Part shown: positions 1-8,404 of the stretch, piece after piece
How the letters are laid out: each line of letters starts with the position of its first letter
Position numbering within the stretch: position 1 is the first letter of the stretch
Program-made: the position numbers and the translations under genes
From: Microsaccharimonas sp964523145
GTDB taxonomy: Bacteria > Patescibacteriota > Saccharimonadia > Saccharimonadales > Saccharimonadaceae
Direction: 5' to 3'
NCBI GenBank assembly: GCA_964523145.1
Contig: CAZFYB010000006.1
Coordinates: forward strand, 1-64,000
DNA length: 64,000 nucleotides
The notes under the pieces: model-generated
The model's database searches: none
Seen by the model: only the letters and a program-made list of their open reading frames with translations
What the model was told of the DNA's origin: nothing

Positions 1-1394
1 CCATTCTCGGCATAATCAGCCGCTGATTCGAGTAAGGTAATCGCCTGCCCGGGCATTGAAATATCATATACATAGCGCTGGCTTAAGGTATACGCTTCTT
101 TTAACGCTTGATACATGTAGGTTACTTTGCGTTTATATTCAATGATAGGCAAGTGGTCTTCAAGCACTTTCAAGGTATCAAATTCATTCGTTGGGTGAAC
201 AGTGATGCGATTAATCGCCGCACCGATAGCTGGTGTACGCTTACTAATTTGTAAGAACCGCTGCTCATCCATCGTAAGGATCATTGGCAAACGTCCAGCT
301 TCAAGAATCGGCAGTAGGAGTGTACTTAAATCAACTGCACCCACACCCTCTTGAAAGAACAACTCAGCATTATCAAGACAAATAATAACATTCTTTGCAG
401 CATACGCTTCGCTTAATAGCACTTCAACCAGTCGCTCAATACCACCACGCTCCGCCGCAACACTCAAAAGTCGCGAGGCATCGAGCATAAACACCTGTCG
501 ATAGCGCAATGCTTTAGGAACGGAACTACCAGGGTTAATAAGCTTTTCAGCCAACTCGTATACAAGTTCAGTTTTACCAACACCCATCTTCCCAACCAAC
601 CCCACTGTACCTGCCCCATTCGCTAAGGTGTTCATAAGCTGCGTTAACGTTTCACCCCGAATGTCACCGCGCGCCATGGTGCCACTTTGCGAAATATTAA
701 ACCCGTAACGCGAAAGTTGCGGAATCCATCCAAATGACCAGTCACGCCCAATTCCACCAGGTTGCTTCGGCCGTTTTTTACGTTGCTCCATGAGTTCATT
801 CAAGTGATGATACCACTGAATACCGCGCAGTAAATCGTCCTCAGTAAGCTGTAAATGTCCGAGTAGTGTTTCGCGCGCGCCCAATTGGCGAACCATTGCC
901 AAAATCAATACACCGCCACTCATTCGGCCGTTTACTTCTTTGGCAATACGAAGCGCTTCGGTAAAAATTGCGACAGTATCTTCTTTATTGTCAGAGGTAA
1001 CTTCCTTTAAAAATCCGCCACCGACCCCGAATCGTACTTCAAAAAATAATCCGCTGTTTACCTGCATTAATGCAAAAGCAATATCTTTTGGTGTCGGTTG
1101 TTCAGGTAAATGCGCCAGTAACTCACCATCAAGCAAGGCATCGATTGAATTACCTTCTTTTTCAATCGGTACGTTATTCAGTTCATATTTATACCATTGC
1201 ACCACCATTGCCGGAAAAGCTGTCAAACCAACCAGCGCCCAACCAAGCGGCCACTGCATAATGACAAGCGCAATACCGGAAACCAATAACAACACGACAC
1301 TTATTTCAAATGCAAAAATCCAAGGAGCGAGCGATTTACTTATCCTCGCTAACTGTGACCGTCTACTATGCCAGTTAAAAAGCTTTACGTCCAT
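1..1394 (-). CDS. Membrane-anchored Clp-like AAA+ ATPase (C-terminus outside window)
   Basis: About 464 codons are visible before the gene runs off the window edge. The N-terminus has one or two hydrophobic segments (about residues 27-64). A region at about 125-180 resembles a Clp_N repeat. The first AAA+ module follows, with Walker A GKMGVGKT and a Walker B-like strand NVIICLDNAE. The arrangement matches ClpA/ClpC-type unfoldases, but the N-terminal membrane anchor is not typical of ClpC. It would unfold proteins for ClpP or act alone at the membrane; this is family inference. Its ATG (1394-1392) overlaps the end of the upstream gene by 10 bp, implying co-translation. The second AAA module and any ClpP-binding loop cannot be seen. 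Confidence 0.75.
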   Translation of the reverse strand, partial: MDVKLFNWHSRRSQLARISKSLAPWIFAFEISVVLLLVSGIALVIMQWPLGWALVGLTAFPAMVVQWYKYELNNVPIEKEGNSIDALLDGELLAHLPEQPTPKDIAFALMQVNSGLFFEVRFGVGGGFLKEVTSDNKEDTVAIFTEALRIAKEVNGRMSGGVLILAMVRQLGARETLLGHLQLTEDDLLRGIQWYHHLNELMEQRKKRPKQPGGIGRDWSFGWIPQLSRYGFNISQSGTMARGDIRGETLTQLMNTLANGAGTVGLVGKMGVGKTELVYELAEKLINPGSSVPKALRYRQVFMLDASRLLSVAAERGGIERLVEVLLSEAYAAKNVIICLDNAELFFQEGVGAVDLSTLLLPILEAGRLPMILTMDEQRFLQISKRTPAIGAAINRITVHPTNEFDTLKVLEDHLPIIEYKRKVTYMYQALKEAYTLSQRYVYDISMPGQAITLLESAADYAEN

Positions 1395-1771
1395 GACGGT
1401 ACCCATCCAATAGCTAGTAATATAAACCCGATGACAGGAAAGAGCGGTAAAAACCACCATACGACCATGATCAGCGTTTCGTATATAACCTGAAATAAAA
1501 TAACCAATGCACCAATAATAATAGTGGAAGTGCGAACGAACGAGCCGATGACCCGAGAAATAGTTCGATCTACAAAGCTTCGAAACGCCACACTAAAAGA
1601 GGTGCCGGCAGCAGATCCAGCCGATATTTGTCGATACGGCGAGAATAACGTTGCAAACAGCTGGCCAATCGAAAAGTACTCGACCGTAGCCGCCCATCGA
1701 TCTGCAATACGGCGCCATTGGCCTATCCAGCCACGACCGTACCACCAGGAGATAATTCCCACCAAGAACAT
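1385..1771 (-). CDS. Small multi-pass membrane protein, unknown function
   Basis: A 128-residue protein with three likely membrane segments: the first 15 residues, and two in the C-terminal half with long aliphatic/aromatic runs. No family is recognised. The ATG at 1771 (MFLVGIISWW) is preferred over an upstream in-frame ATG at 1819, because a TATAAT on the minus strand (1783-1778) sits 6 nt before it, and the longer form would overlap the divergent murT start. It ends 10 bp inside the Clp-like gene, so the two probably form one membrane-associated operon. Confidence 0.7.
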   Translation of the reverse strand: MFLVGIISWWYGRGWIGQWRRIADRWAATVEYFSIGQLFATLFSPYRQISAGSAAGTSFSVAFRSFVDRTISRVIGSFVRTSTIIIGALVILFQVIYETLIMVVWWFLPLFPVIGFILLAIGWVPSWT

Positions 1772-1777
1772 AGCTTC

Positions 1778-1811
1778 ATTATAACAGCATAGCGCTAGAG
1801 TACGATATAAT
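1778..1811. promoter_or_regulatory. Divergent promoter pair, membrane gene / murT
   Basis: Two TATAAT boxes point outward: minus strand 1783-1778, ATG 1771 after a 6-nt gap; plus strand 1806-1811, ATG 1818 after a 6-nt gap. Both transcripts should start at or within a base or two of the initiator A, so both genes appear leaderless. No Shine-Dalgarno fits in either gap. Confidence 0.7.
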
Positions 1812-1817
1812 AGATTC

Positions 1818-3083
1818 ATGCCTCAGCCCTTTGTGATTATTATGGGCAAAGCCGTCAGATACGCCGCAAAACTTCGCGGTGGTGGATCGGCTCTGCCTGG
1901 CCTGTTTGTTGAAAAGATTAGCCCTGACTTTATTCCGAGTACCCTATCACAACCCCCTAAAGGCGTTGTGGTAATTAGTGGTACCAACGGCAAAACAACG
2001 ACAACCAAAATGGTAGTGGCGCTGCTTGAGAGCCAAGGTTTGAAAGTATTCACCAACCGAACCGGCAGTAACTTTGTTCGTGGAGTCGCCGCCGCCTTGC
2101 TTGGTGATATTGATATAAAAGGCAAGCTCGATGCTGATATTGCCGTCCTTGAACTTGATGAAGCCCATGCAGTAAAATTCGTACAAATCGTACCGCCTCG
2201 CTATAGCCTGCTACTCAATGTGATGCGCGACCAGCTTGACCGCTTTGGTGAAATTGACGCCACTGCCAAAATGCTTGGCAAAATTGCCAAAGCTACCACT
2301 GAAAGCGTAGTCATGAACCGCGAAGACAGCCGTATCTTACAGATAACCCCAACCCTAACTTCAGATGTACGTTACTTCGGCCTTAACGATTCACTCTTAT
2401 CGCACTTCCCGAGTGACGATGACCTTCACGGCCCTGCCTCTAAAAAAACAACCCGCCCTACAGCTGATGTCGTGTTGAAAGATTTTAACGAAAAAGGCGC
2501 TGCCTTTACGGTTGCTGGCAAAGATTTCGTTACTCCCTTAAAGTTAAAAGGTGTTTACAATATATTTAACAGCGCTGCCGCGTTAGCGTTAGTGCATACC
2601 ATTTTGCCCGAAGCTACCATGAATAGTTTAATTGGAGCGCTGGCAACCGTCACACCAGCTTTTGGTCGTGGCGAAGTGCTCACTGTTGATGGCCAATCCC
2701 TCGAGTTAGTACTGGTAAAAAATCCTTCAGGCTTTCGCCTAGGGCTTGAATCATACGACCCCGAAGGGTACGTGACTATGATTGCTATAAATGATAACTA
2801 CGCTGACGGCCGAGATATGTCTTGGTTATGGGACGTTGATTTTACTAGTCTCGCCGAGCAAGGCGTAGCTTGTGTGACGGGCATCCGTGCTTACGACATG
2901 GCTTTACGCTTACAGTATGATGAAATACCAGTGACGACAGTTGAGCCAGAGCTTCACCTTGCCCTTCGTCATTTTATTAAAAAGTATCCTACCGAACCAA
3001 AGCGCATCTATTGTACTTACACTGCAATGCTCGCGCTTCGTAAAGAATTAGCTAAAGTGACTCGCGTTGAGGTAGTTTCATAA
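1818..3083 (+). CDS. murT: Lipid II isoglutaminyl synthase, Mur-ligase-like subunit MurT
   Basis: 421 residues. With GatD it amidates the alpha-carboxyl of D-Glu in lipid II stem peptides at the cytoplasmic membrane. A Mur ligase ATP-binding loop SGTNGKTTTTK lies near residue 54, followed by the central domain and a C-terminal DUF1727-type domain (DNYADGRDMSWLWDVDF). Characterised MurT proteins carry a four-Cys zinc ribbon inserted in the central domain; here the corresponding region (about residues 185-225) contains no cysteine. The gene is leaderless (TATAAT 1806-1811) and its stop overlaps the gatD start (TAATG), the usual murT-gatD coupling. The pair points to a monoderm-type wall. Confidence 0.93.
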   Translation: MPQPFVIIMGKAVRYAAKLRGGGSALPGLFVEKISPDFIPSTLSQPPKGVVVISGTNGKTTTTKMVVALLESQGLKVFTNRTGSNFVRGVAAALLGDIDIKGKLDADIAVLELDEAHAVKFVQIVPPRYSLLLNVMRDQLDRFGEIDATAKMLGKIAKATTESVVMNREDSRILQITPTLTSDVRYFGLNDSLLSHFPSDDDLHGPASKKTTRPTADVVLKDFNEKGAAFTVAGKDFVTPLKLKGVYNIFNSAAALALVHTILPEATMNSLIGALATVTPAFGRGEVLTVDGQSLELVLVKNPSGFRLGLESYDPEGYVTMIAINDNYADGRDMSWLWDVDFTSLAEQGVACVTGIRAYDMALRLQYDEIPVTTVEPELHLALRHFIKKYPTEPKRIYCTYTAMLALRKELAKVTRVEVVS

Positions 3084-3802
3084 TGCAAAAATCAATCACC
3101 ATTTTACACCTGTACCCTAAAGAGATGAATGTCTATGGTGACCATGGTAATGTACAGGTACTTGCAAAACGGCTTGAATGGTATGGGTACACCCCTCATG
3201 TTATTGCATACGAAATTGGCGACACATTACCTGATGAAGTGGATATTGTTATTGGTGGCGGTGGTCAAGACAGCGGCCAAGAAAAAATCCATGCCGACTT
3301 AATGAAAATTGGATCTCAATTAAAGGCATGGGCCGAAACCGGGGTGCCAATGCTTATGGTGTGTGGGCTGTACCAATTATTTGGTCGGTTCTTTAAAACA
3401 CTTGAGGGCAAAAACCTTGAAGGCATTTGCGTACTTGATATTGAAACACGCGGAACAACCGAACGACTAATTGGTAATATTACCACCCATTCAGATGAAT
3501 TCGGGGATATCATTGGCTACGAAAATCATAGCGGGCAAACCTACCTTGGCGATGACGTAACACCGCTCGCTGCCGTTATTAAAGGAGCTGGCAACAATGC
3601 CGGCGAAGGTCATGAAGGTGCCCGCTATAAAAATGTTATCGGCACCTACTTACATGGGTCGATATTACCTAAGAACCCCGCCCTTGCTGACTTTTTGATT
3701 CGCACAGCCGTTGAAAGACGATATGGCGATTTCAAGGCGAATGTCATTGATGATCACTTTGCCGATCTCGCTCGCGTCATTGCTCGCGCTCGCCCACGCT
3801 AA
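3083..3802 (+). CDS. gatD: Lipid II isoglutaminyl synthase, glutamine amidotransferase subunit GatD
   Basis: 239 residues, usual for the family. It is a class I glutaminase-type (CobB/CobQ-like) subunit that hydrolyses glutamine and channels ammonia to MurT. Visible motifs are GDHGNVQVLAKRL near the N-terminus, the nucleophile Cys in VCGLYQLFG, and the catalytic His in GTYLHGSILPKNP. Its start overlaps the murT stop by one base. It ends in a 4-bp convergent overlap with comEC. Confidence 0.93.
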   Translation: MQKSITILHLYPKEMNVYGDHGNVQVLAKRLEWYGYTPHVIAYEIGDTLPDEVDIVIGGGGQDSGQEKIHADLMKIGSQLKAWAETGVPMLMVCGLYQLFGRFFKTLEGKNLEGICVLDIETRGTTERLIGNITTHSDEFGDIIGYENHSGQTYLGDDVTPLAAVIKGAGNNAGEGHEGARYKNVIGTYLHGSILPKNPALADFLIRTAVERRYGDFKANVIDDHFADLARVIARARPR

Positions 3803-5241
3803 ACAATGGGATTAGCGTTTCGTAAATCGTATTTTGTTGCATGGCTCATCCAAGCACATATACCAGCTATTACTCCAACATACAGCATCCATACCCAACC
3901 AGGCGGCTCGAATGCACTTTGCGCCCATGACAACTCCGATAAATAGGTTGCAGCATGTGTCATGTAGCTCAACAACCAATGAGTCGGTGTTGCAATCAGC
4001 CAGGCTAAAGGTATTTCGAAAATAGCCCATAACCCCGAAATGAATGTGAGTAACATCGCTAACGGAACCAAAGGAACTACTAATAGGTTTGCGACAACTG
4101 CAACGTTTGATAGTACTCCGAAGCTTGTGGCAATAAGTGGAACGGTTACTGCATGAGCGGAGATTGTTTCACCTAATATTTGCCTTAAGACACCGGGCTC
4201 TTTTTCACCGAAAAAATATCGTTGCAAAAGTGGAGCAACAATCATTACGCCGGCAAATGCCGAAAAACTTAGTTGCCATCCTAAATCACCCCAAACGTAA
4301 CTCGGTTGGATAGCTACGGTAATCGCTGCCGCAAATGGCAAAAGCACAAATGGGTGAAAGCGGTGCCCGTAGTACCACGACAGTAAACTTAAACCCGACA
4401 CTAAACCAGCTCGAGTCATACTTGGACTTAAGCCAGTAATTGCCATGAATAACGTTATCATGATCCCTGATGATAGCGCCGCCAAGTACTTTGAAACCCT
4501 TACAAACAACCGCCGGGCCATGCGCACTAAAATAGTCAGGTTGTAGCCACTTGCTACCACAATATGTGTCAGCCCAGCTATTTGCAGCGATTCAGACAAA
4601 TCTTCAGGCAAGGCACTTTTTTGACCTGTCAAAAAGCCCACACCTAAGCTAGCCTGCGGTTCGGGAATAACCGAGCGAACTTCATCGGCAAACCAATCGC
4701 GCACTACCCGACCAACATCACCAGGCACAGGTCTCTTTATTGATATAATTGTCGCTCGGCCCATACTTGCTGGGAAACTCCCAAAACCCGGCCTCATAGT
4801 ACTGCGAACCGTAACGTAATCGCCACGTTTTATGTCACCACTCGAAACACTGACAAGCATCGTACCCGGCAGCACTTGCCCCTCGATCTTAATTTCATCA
4901 AGCTGAAGCGATAATTGGCGTGATGAATTTAATGAAGGGTCCTCTTTTACCCTACCAACAACAGTCACTGGTTGGCCTATAAAATAAACGTAGGCACTAC
5001 GGTCGCCTAAAGCAGCGGCGCCATACCCAAGCCCAATCAGTAAGCCGGCCATGCCTACCAATGGAATACTGTAAAGCCGCGCTTTATAAAAACCGGGGAA
5101 TAAAAAGGGGAGTGCGACACCACCAAACCATATCGGCACTGGCACTGCAAGCGACAACCATACACCAATGACGAATGTCGCACTGACTACAGCGATATTT
5201 ACTGATACATGTATCGGCTGCTGTAATCTCCACCATCCCAC
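3799..5241 (-). CDS. comEC: ComEC/Rec2-type DNA-uptake channel, membrane part only
   Basis: 480 residues. An N-terminal hydrophobic block and OB-like region (DUF4131) is followed by the Competence domain with HIVVASGYNLTIL and about 8-10 membrane helices. In transforming bacteria ComEC carries single-stranded DNA across the membrane. Many ComEC proteins have a C-terminal metallo-beta-lactamase nuclease domain; here the protein stops after the last helices, so that domain is absent or separate. The start is GTG at 5241; a minus-strand TAAAAT (5253-5248) lies 6 nt upstream, so it appears leaderless. The pilus genes at 42.7-48.3 kb could be the matching DNA-binding machinery. Confidence 0.85.
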   Translation of the reverse strand: MGWWRLQQPIHVSVNIAVVSATFVIGVWLSLAVPVPIWFGGVALPFLFPGFYKARLYSIPLVGMAGLLIGLGYGAAALGDRSAYVYFIGQPVTVVGRVKEDPSLNSSRQLSLQLDEIKIEGQVLPGTMLVSVSSGDIKRGDYVTVRSTMRPGFGSFPASMGRATIISIKRPVPGDVGRVVRDWFADEVRSVIPEPQASLGVGFLTGQKSALPEDLSESLQIAGLTHIVVASGYNLTILVRMARRLFVRVSKYLAALSSGIMITLFMAITGLSPSMTRAGLVSGLSLLSWYYGHRFHPFVLLPFAAAITVAIQPSYVWGDLGWQLSFSAFAGVMIVAPLLQRYFFGEKEPGVLRQILGETISAHAVTVPLIATSFGVLSNVAVVANLLVVPLVPLAMLLTFISGLWAIFEIPLAWLIATPTHWLLSYMTHAATYLSELSWAQSAFEPPGWVWMLYVGVIAGICAWMSHATKYDLRNANPIV

Positions 5242-5287
5242 ACCTTTATTTTAAAGAGCAAAAATAAAATAGTTTTGAGTTAGATGC

Positions 5288-6304
5288 CTAATGTTTATTT
5301 GAAAGAGGAGTTATGACGCCATCTTCAATGAGTGAACGGTAGCTATACATTCCCCGCCCTTCGGCCTTATAATTCCAATAAAAAGTTCCCAGTGCTTTTT
5401 GATATATTTTCCGTTGACGTTCGATCGTTGCCTCCACCATCTTCAAATGATCTTGTTGAGGTACGCGGTTAAACATTGGTTGCGGTAATACAGAGCTCCA
5501 CTCACCGACAATCACCGGCTGCCGCCAGGTGGTAAGTAACAAAGCGCCACCATACAGGAAACCTCGAAACTTGTCATAAGATTTAGGCGATAAACCCGAA
5601 AGCAGTTTTGGAAACGCCAAATAAAAGTGCGTGTCCATAATGACCGGGTAATCTTTTCGCGCCCACAGCACTCCTGAAAAAAGCAGCGGCATAAAACCAT
5701 CCTGAAACACCACGTAGGTACCAGGATTTAAGATACGGCGCAACATGCGATACGCCGCTCGGTAATAATTGAGTAACAATATATAATGACCAATAATTTT
5801 TGGTTCGTTAATAATCTCAATTCCCCATAGTGCAGGTGAGTTACGGTACCGCAGTGCAAGTTCTGCTAAAACGTCTAACGATTCTTGTTCAAATTGCCTC
5901 CAGGCAACCTTCCCTGCTTTACCACTATGAACTGTGCCATTTTGTGATCCCTTTAACCCATGCAAATCCAACAATATCTTAATAGAGTATTTCTCGGCCA
6001 TTTCAAACGCCCAATCAAGTTGTTCGCGCGCATTGCTATAAGGCTTATCATTACTGAGCACCCAATACCCTACCGGTAGCCGTACATACTCAATTCCCTG
6101 CTTTTCCAACCATTGCCAATCTTCTTCTTTTATAAAAGTCTGCCGATGAGTAGCAATTTTCAACGGCCCGGCCGCAGTGTGCATAAGTGAATATTCGTCT
6201 TGGGCATCGGTATCTTTAAAAAGCGTTGGCGTCATCCAACGCTCCACAAGCAACCAACCGCCTAAATTAACTCCTTCAAACTTTGCACGCTTTTTGTGTA
6301 ACAT
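5288..6304 (-). CDS. GH5-family exo-beta-1,3-glucanase-like glycoside hydrolase
   Basis: 338 residues covering a full TIM-barrel glycosidase. The opening GVNLGGWLLVERWMTP, the loop DLHGLKGSQNG, the acid/base Glu in EIINEPK and the nucleophile Glu in VIVGEWSSVL are those of GH5, closest in style to the exo-beta-1,3-glucanase subfamily known from fungi. No signal peptide is visible, so it would act in the cytoplasm or be released by another route. A minus-strand TAGAAT (6317-6312) lies 7 nt before the ATG, a leaderless start. The exact substrate is not determinable; GH5 is diverse. Confidence 0.8.
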   Translation of the reverse strand: MLHKKRAKFEGVNLGGWLLVERWMTPTLFKDTDAQDEYSLMHTAAGPLKIATHRQTFIKEEDWQWLEKQGIEYVRLPVGYWVLSNDKPYSNAREQLDWAFEMAEKYSIKILLDLHGLKGSQNGTVHSGKAGKVAWRQFEQESLDVLAELALRYRNSPALWGIEIINEPKIIGHYILLLNYYRAAYRMLRRILNPGTYVVFQDGFMPLLFSGVLWARKDYPVIMDTHFYLAFPKLLSGLSPKSYDKFRGFLYGGALLLTTWRQPVIVGEWSSVLPQPMFNRVPQQDHLKMVEATIERQRKIYQKALGTFYWNYKAEGRGMYSYRSLIEDGVITPLSNKH

Positions 6305-6311
6305 ATGCCTT

Positions 6312-6317
6312 ATTCTA
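6312..6317 (-). promoter_or_regulatory. -10 box of the GH5 gene
   Basis: TAGAAT on the minus strand ends 7 nt before the ATG at 6304, giving a leaderless start. Confidence 0.5.
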
Positions 6318-6320
6318 TCA

Positions 6321-6359
6321 CCAAATAAAAAACACCCCCGGTAGCGAAAATGGGATGTT
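6321..6359 (-). terminator. Rho-independent terminator downstream of tRNA-Lys
   Basis: On the minus strand AACATCCC pairs with GGGGGTGTT (one G-U pair) across a 12-nt loop, and TTTTATTT follows. It sits directly after the tRNA-Lys CCA. Confidence 0.75.
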
Positions 6360-6366
6360 CTTTATA

Positions 6367-6443
6367 TGGAGGGACCGGTGGGGCTTGAACCCACGACACC
6401 CTGCTTAAAAGGCAGGTGCTCTAACCAGCTGAGCTACGGTCCC
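6367..6443 (-). tRNA. tRNA-Lys(UUU)
   Basis: A full cloverleaf reads on the minus strand. Acceptor GGGACCG pairs with CGGTCCC; the anticodon stem is CCTGC/GCAGG with loop CTTTTAA (anticodon TTT); the T-arm contains GGTTCAAGCC. The CCA is encoded (6369-6367). The discriminator base reads U. Confidence 0.95.
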
Positions 6444-6489
6444 GCGACCCTATGCACTATACAGGAACAGGGGTGAGCTGTCAATGTCG

Positions 6490-6978
6490 CTATCTTTTCT
6501 TGCTATCTTTATCTGAGCTTTTTGCAGGCTTAGTAAAGAATAGATCAATCACCGCAAGTACCACCCCAATACTTATAATCGTTTGTTTATTATTAACAAA
6601 CCATTGATAGACATCGGCACCAATACCTTCAAGTGGTAAGGCGAACCCAATTGGTTCTACCAAAAAGGCAAGCGCAAGAACAGTAAAAAGCAACGAGCCA
6701 ATCACTCGACTAATCATGTTTTTATAAGAATACCCGTGAAACAACAATAAAATTGCCGGCAATAGCACTACTAATGATTGCGTTGCCGCTTGAGTAATTG
6801 GGCCTTCAGGGACCAAGCCGGTTGCCGACACTACAAGTCCTGCGTAATATGTCCACGTTTCGCTTAACATCGCTCCGGCTGTTAGTGCTAACCCAAGTAA
6901 TCCAAATCGGCGTTTAGAAAGAAAAGCACCCATAAATAGCGCCAAAGCAACTGCAATAAAAATACCAACTACTATCAT
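6490..6978 (-). CDS. Four- or five-pass membrane protein, unknown function
   Basis: 162 residues with hydrophobic segments at about 1-20, 25-50, 65-85, 90-112 and 130-150, and a short basic Lys/Ser-rich tail. No family is recognised. Its start overlaps the end of the DUF192 gene by 4 bp (ATGA type), so the two are translated together and probably act at the same membrane site. Confidence 0.65.
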   Translation of the reverse strand: MIVVGIFIAVALALFMGAFLSKRRFGLLGLALTAGAMLSETWTYYAGLVVSATGLVPEGPITQAATQSLVVLLPAILLLFHGYSYKNMISRVIGSLLFTVLALAFLVEPIGFALPLEGIGADVYQWFVNNKQTIISIGVVLAVIDLFFTKPAKSSDKDSKKR

Positions 6979-7457
6979 GACTCTGCTTCCCCTACTTCAA
7001 ATTCTGCAATGTTTCCTACTTTAATTCCACTCTGTTCAACACTCCCCGCCGGTAGTTCAATGACATAACGAGCAAGGTCTTTAGAAGTAAAGGTTTGGCT
7101 GGTCTCAAGTTCGGGACTGGCATTTTTTACTACGTACACGACCTTTTTATCGCTATTAAGCCACAGGATATCAAGCGGAATTTTCATATCTTTCATCCAA
7201 ATACCGTGGTAGTCATCGTCTTCAAACACCATTAATAATCCGCCATTTGGCTTCAAATTATCAACACCTGACAGCCCTTGAATGCGAGATGCTTGCGTGT
7301 CGGCCACTTGCAGCTGATACACCGCCCCCGCTATACGCACTTCTGTAGTCGGCTTAAAATTCGCATAGACATACGAGCCAACTAAAGCAACCAAGATCAC
7401 CACCAAACCGGCAATTAAAAGAATCGTTGTGTGCGGTCGCCAAATTTTTGCGTTCAT
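6975..7457 (-). CDS. Membrane-anchored DUF192 protein
   Basis: 160 residues. One N-terminal membrane helix (about 12-35) is followed by a DUF192 domain with RIQGLSGVDNL, GLLMVFEDDDYHGIWMKDMK and IPLDILWL. DUF192 proteins are small beta-barrel proteins found outside the membrane in bacteria and archaea; their biochemical role is not settled. The gene is preceded by a 5-codon ORF whose TGA overlaps this ATG (see 7454-7471), an unusual way to reach the start. Confidence 0.8.
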   Translation of the reverse strand: MNAKIWRPHTTILLIAGLVVILVALVGSYVYANFKPTTEVRIAGAVYQLQVADTQASRIQGLSGVDNLKPNGGLLMVFEDDDYHGIWMKDMKIPLDILWLNSDKKVVYVVKNASPELETSQTFTSKDLARYVIELPAGSVEQSGIKVGNIAEFEVGEAES

Positions 7458-7471
7458 ACAAACGTTACCAT
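7454..7471 (-). CDS. Possible 5-codon leaderless leader peptide (MVTFV)
   Basis: A minus-strand TATACT (7483-7478) is followed after 6-7 nt by an ATG opening the ORF M-V-T-F-V-stop. The stop TGA overlaps the ATG of the DUF192 gene (ATGA). If the transcript begins at this first ATG, ribosomes would enter leaderless and re-initiate on the real gene. Alternatively the start lies a few bases later and the mini-ORF is chance. Confidence 0.35.
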   Translation of the reverse strand: MVTFV

Positions 7472-7477
7472 ACGACT

Positions 7478-7483
7478 AGTATA
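7478..7483 (-). promoter_or_regulatory. -10 box for the DUF192 / membrane protein operon
   Basis: TATACT on the minus strand lies in the 47-nt gap after rimK, so the pair can be transcribed independently of the ligase operon. Confidence 0.5.
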
Positions 7484-7504
7484 ACAGTTTTAGCGTAAGA
7501 ATTT

Positions 7505-8404
7505 TTAGGCGCCAACTTTGTCTTTTTTGTTAGAACGTTTTGCGTTCTGTTCAATGTATTCAATAATCTTACCGGCAACATTTCGGCCAGTCACTTCTTC
7601 AATACCTTCAAGGCCTGGAGAAGAGTTAACTTCAAGTACTAATGGACCACGGCTTGAGCGCATAAGGTCAACTCCACAGATTGCGAGCCCCATAGCTTTT
7701 GCAGCTTTTAGTGCAACCTTTTTCTCTTCATCAGTAAGTTTAATTGCTGTTCCACTTCCCCCTTGGTGAATGTTTGAACGAAAATCATCATCAAGACTCT
7801 GTCGTTGCATACTCGCAACTACCTGGTTACCCACAACAAAGGCACGGATATCAGTACCTGCTGACTCTTCAATAAATTCTTGAATAAGAAAGGCTGTTTC
7901 ATTCACATAAAACGCTTGAATTACCGAACGAGCAACTTTACGGGTTTCAGCTAGTACAACCCCATTACCTTGTGTTCCCGAAGCAAGCTTAATAATAACC
8001 GGCGTTCCTACATGGTTCACAAGGTCATCAACATCGCTCGTCTCACGCGAGAAAACAGTTTTAGGAATACCAACCCCTGCTTTACTAAGCAGTTGGATTG
8101 ATCGCAATTTATCTCGTGAACGACTAATGGCAATAGATTTAGCAGGTGTATACACGCCCATCATTTCAAATTGGCGAATAATAGCTGTGCCGTACGTAGT
8201 CATACCAGGTAGGATACGCGGAATGATAGCGTCAAAATCATCCAAATCTTCACCGCGGTAATATACCTTCGGATTATCTTGCTGGATCCCTACGTAACAT
8301 TCAGGGTATTTAATAGTTTTTACTGTATGTCCACGCTTTTTAGCTTCTTCACGCAAACGGCGCACTGTGTAACCTGGCGTACGGGTAAGAATACCGATCT
8401 TCAT
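7505..8404 (-). CDS. rimK: RimK-type ATP-grasp glutamate ligase
   Basis: 299 residues, full RimK length. RimK adds glutamates to the C-terminus of ribosomal protein S6 in E. coli; related enzymes make other C-terminal peptide bonds. The N-terminal pre-ATP-grasp domain starts KIGILTRTPGY. ATP-grasp motifs include VIIKLASGTQGNGVVL, LIQEFIEE, DIRAFVVGNQVVASMQR, the HQGGSG loop, and the metal site GVDLM...LVLEVNSSPGLEGIE. Its ATG overlaps the stop of the preceding ATP-grasp gene (TAATG), and it is the last gene of the ligase/DUF1704 operon. The acceptor here could be S6 or the operon's own target. Confidence 0.9.
   Translation of the reverse strand: MKIGILTRTPGYTVRRLREEAKKRGHTVKTIKYPECYVGIQQDNPKVYYRGEDLDDFDAIIPRILPGMTTYGTAIIRQFEMMGVYTPAKSIAISRSRDKLRSIQLLSKAGVGIPKTVFSRETSDVDDLVNHVGTPVIIKLASGTQGNGVVLAETRKVARSVIQAFYVNETAFLIQEFIEESAGTDIRAFVVGNQVVASMQRQSLDDDFRSNIHQGGSGTAIKLTDEEKKVALKAAKAMGLAICGVDLMRSSRGPLVLEVNSSPGLEGIEEVTGRNVAGKIIEYIEQNAKRSNKKDKVGA

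Noticed and set aside
940..1413. 157-codon plus-strand ORF
   Set aside because: Lies opposite the Clp-like gene, whose motifs are clear; no family features of its own.
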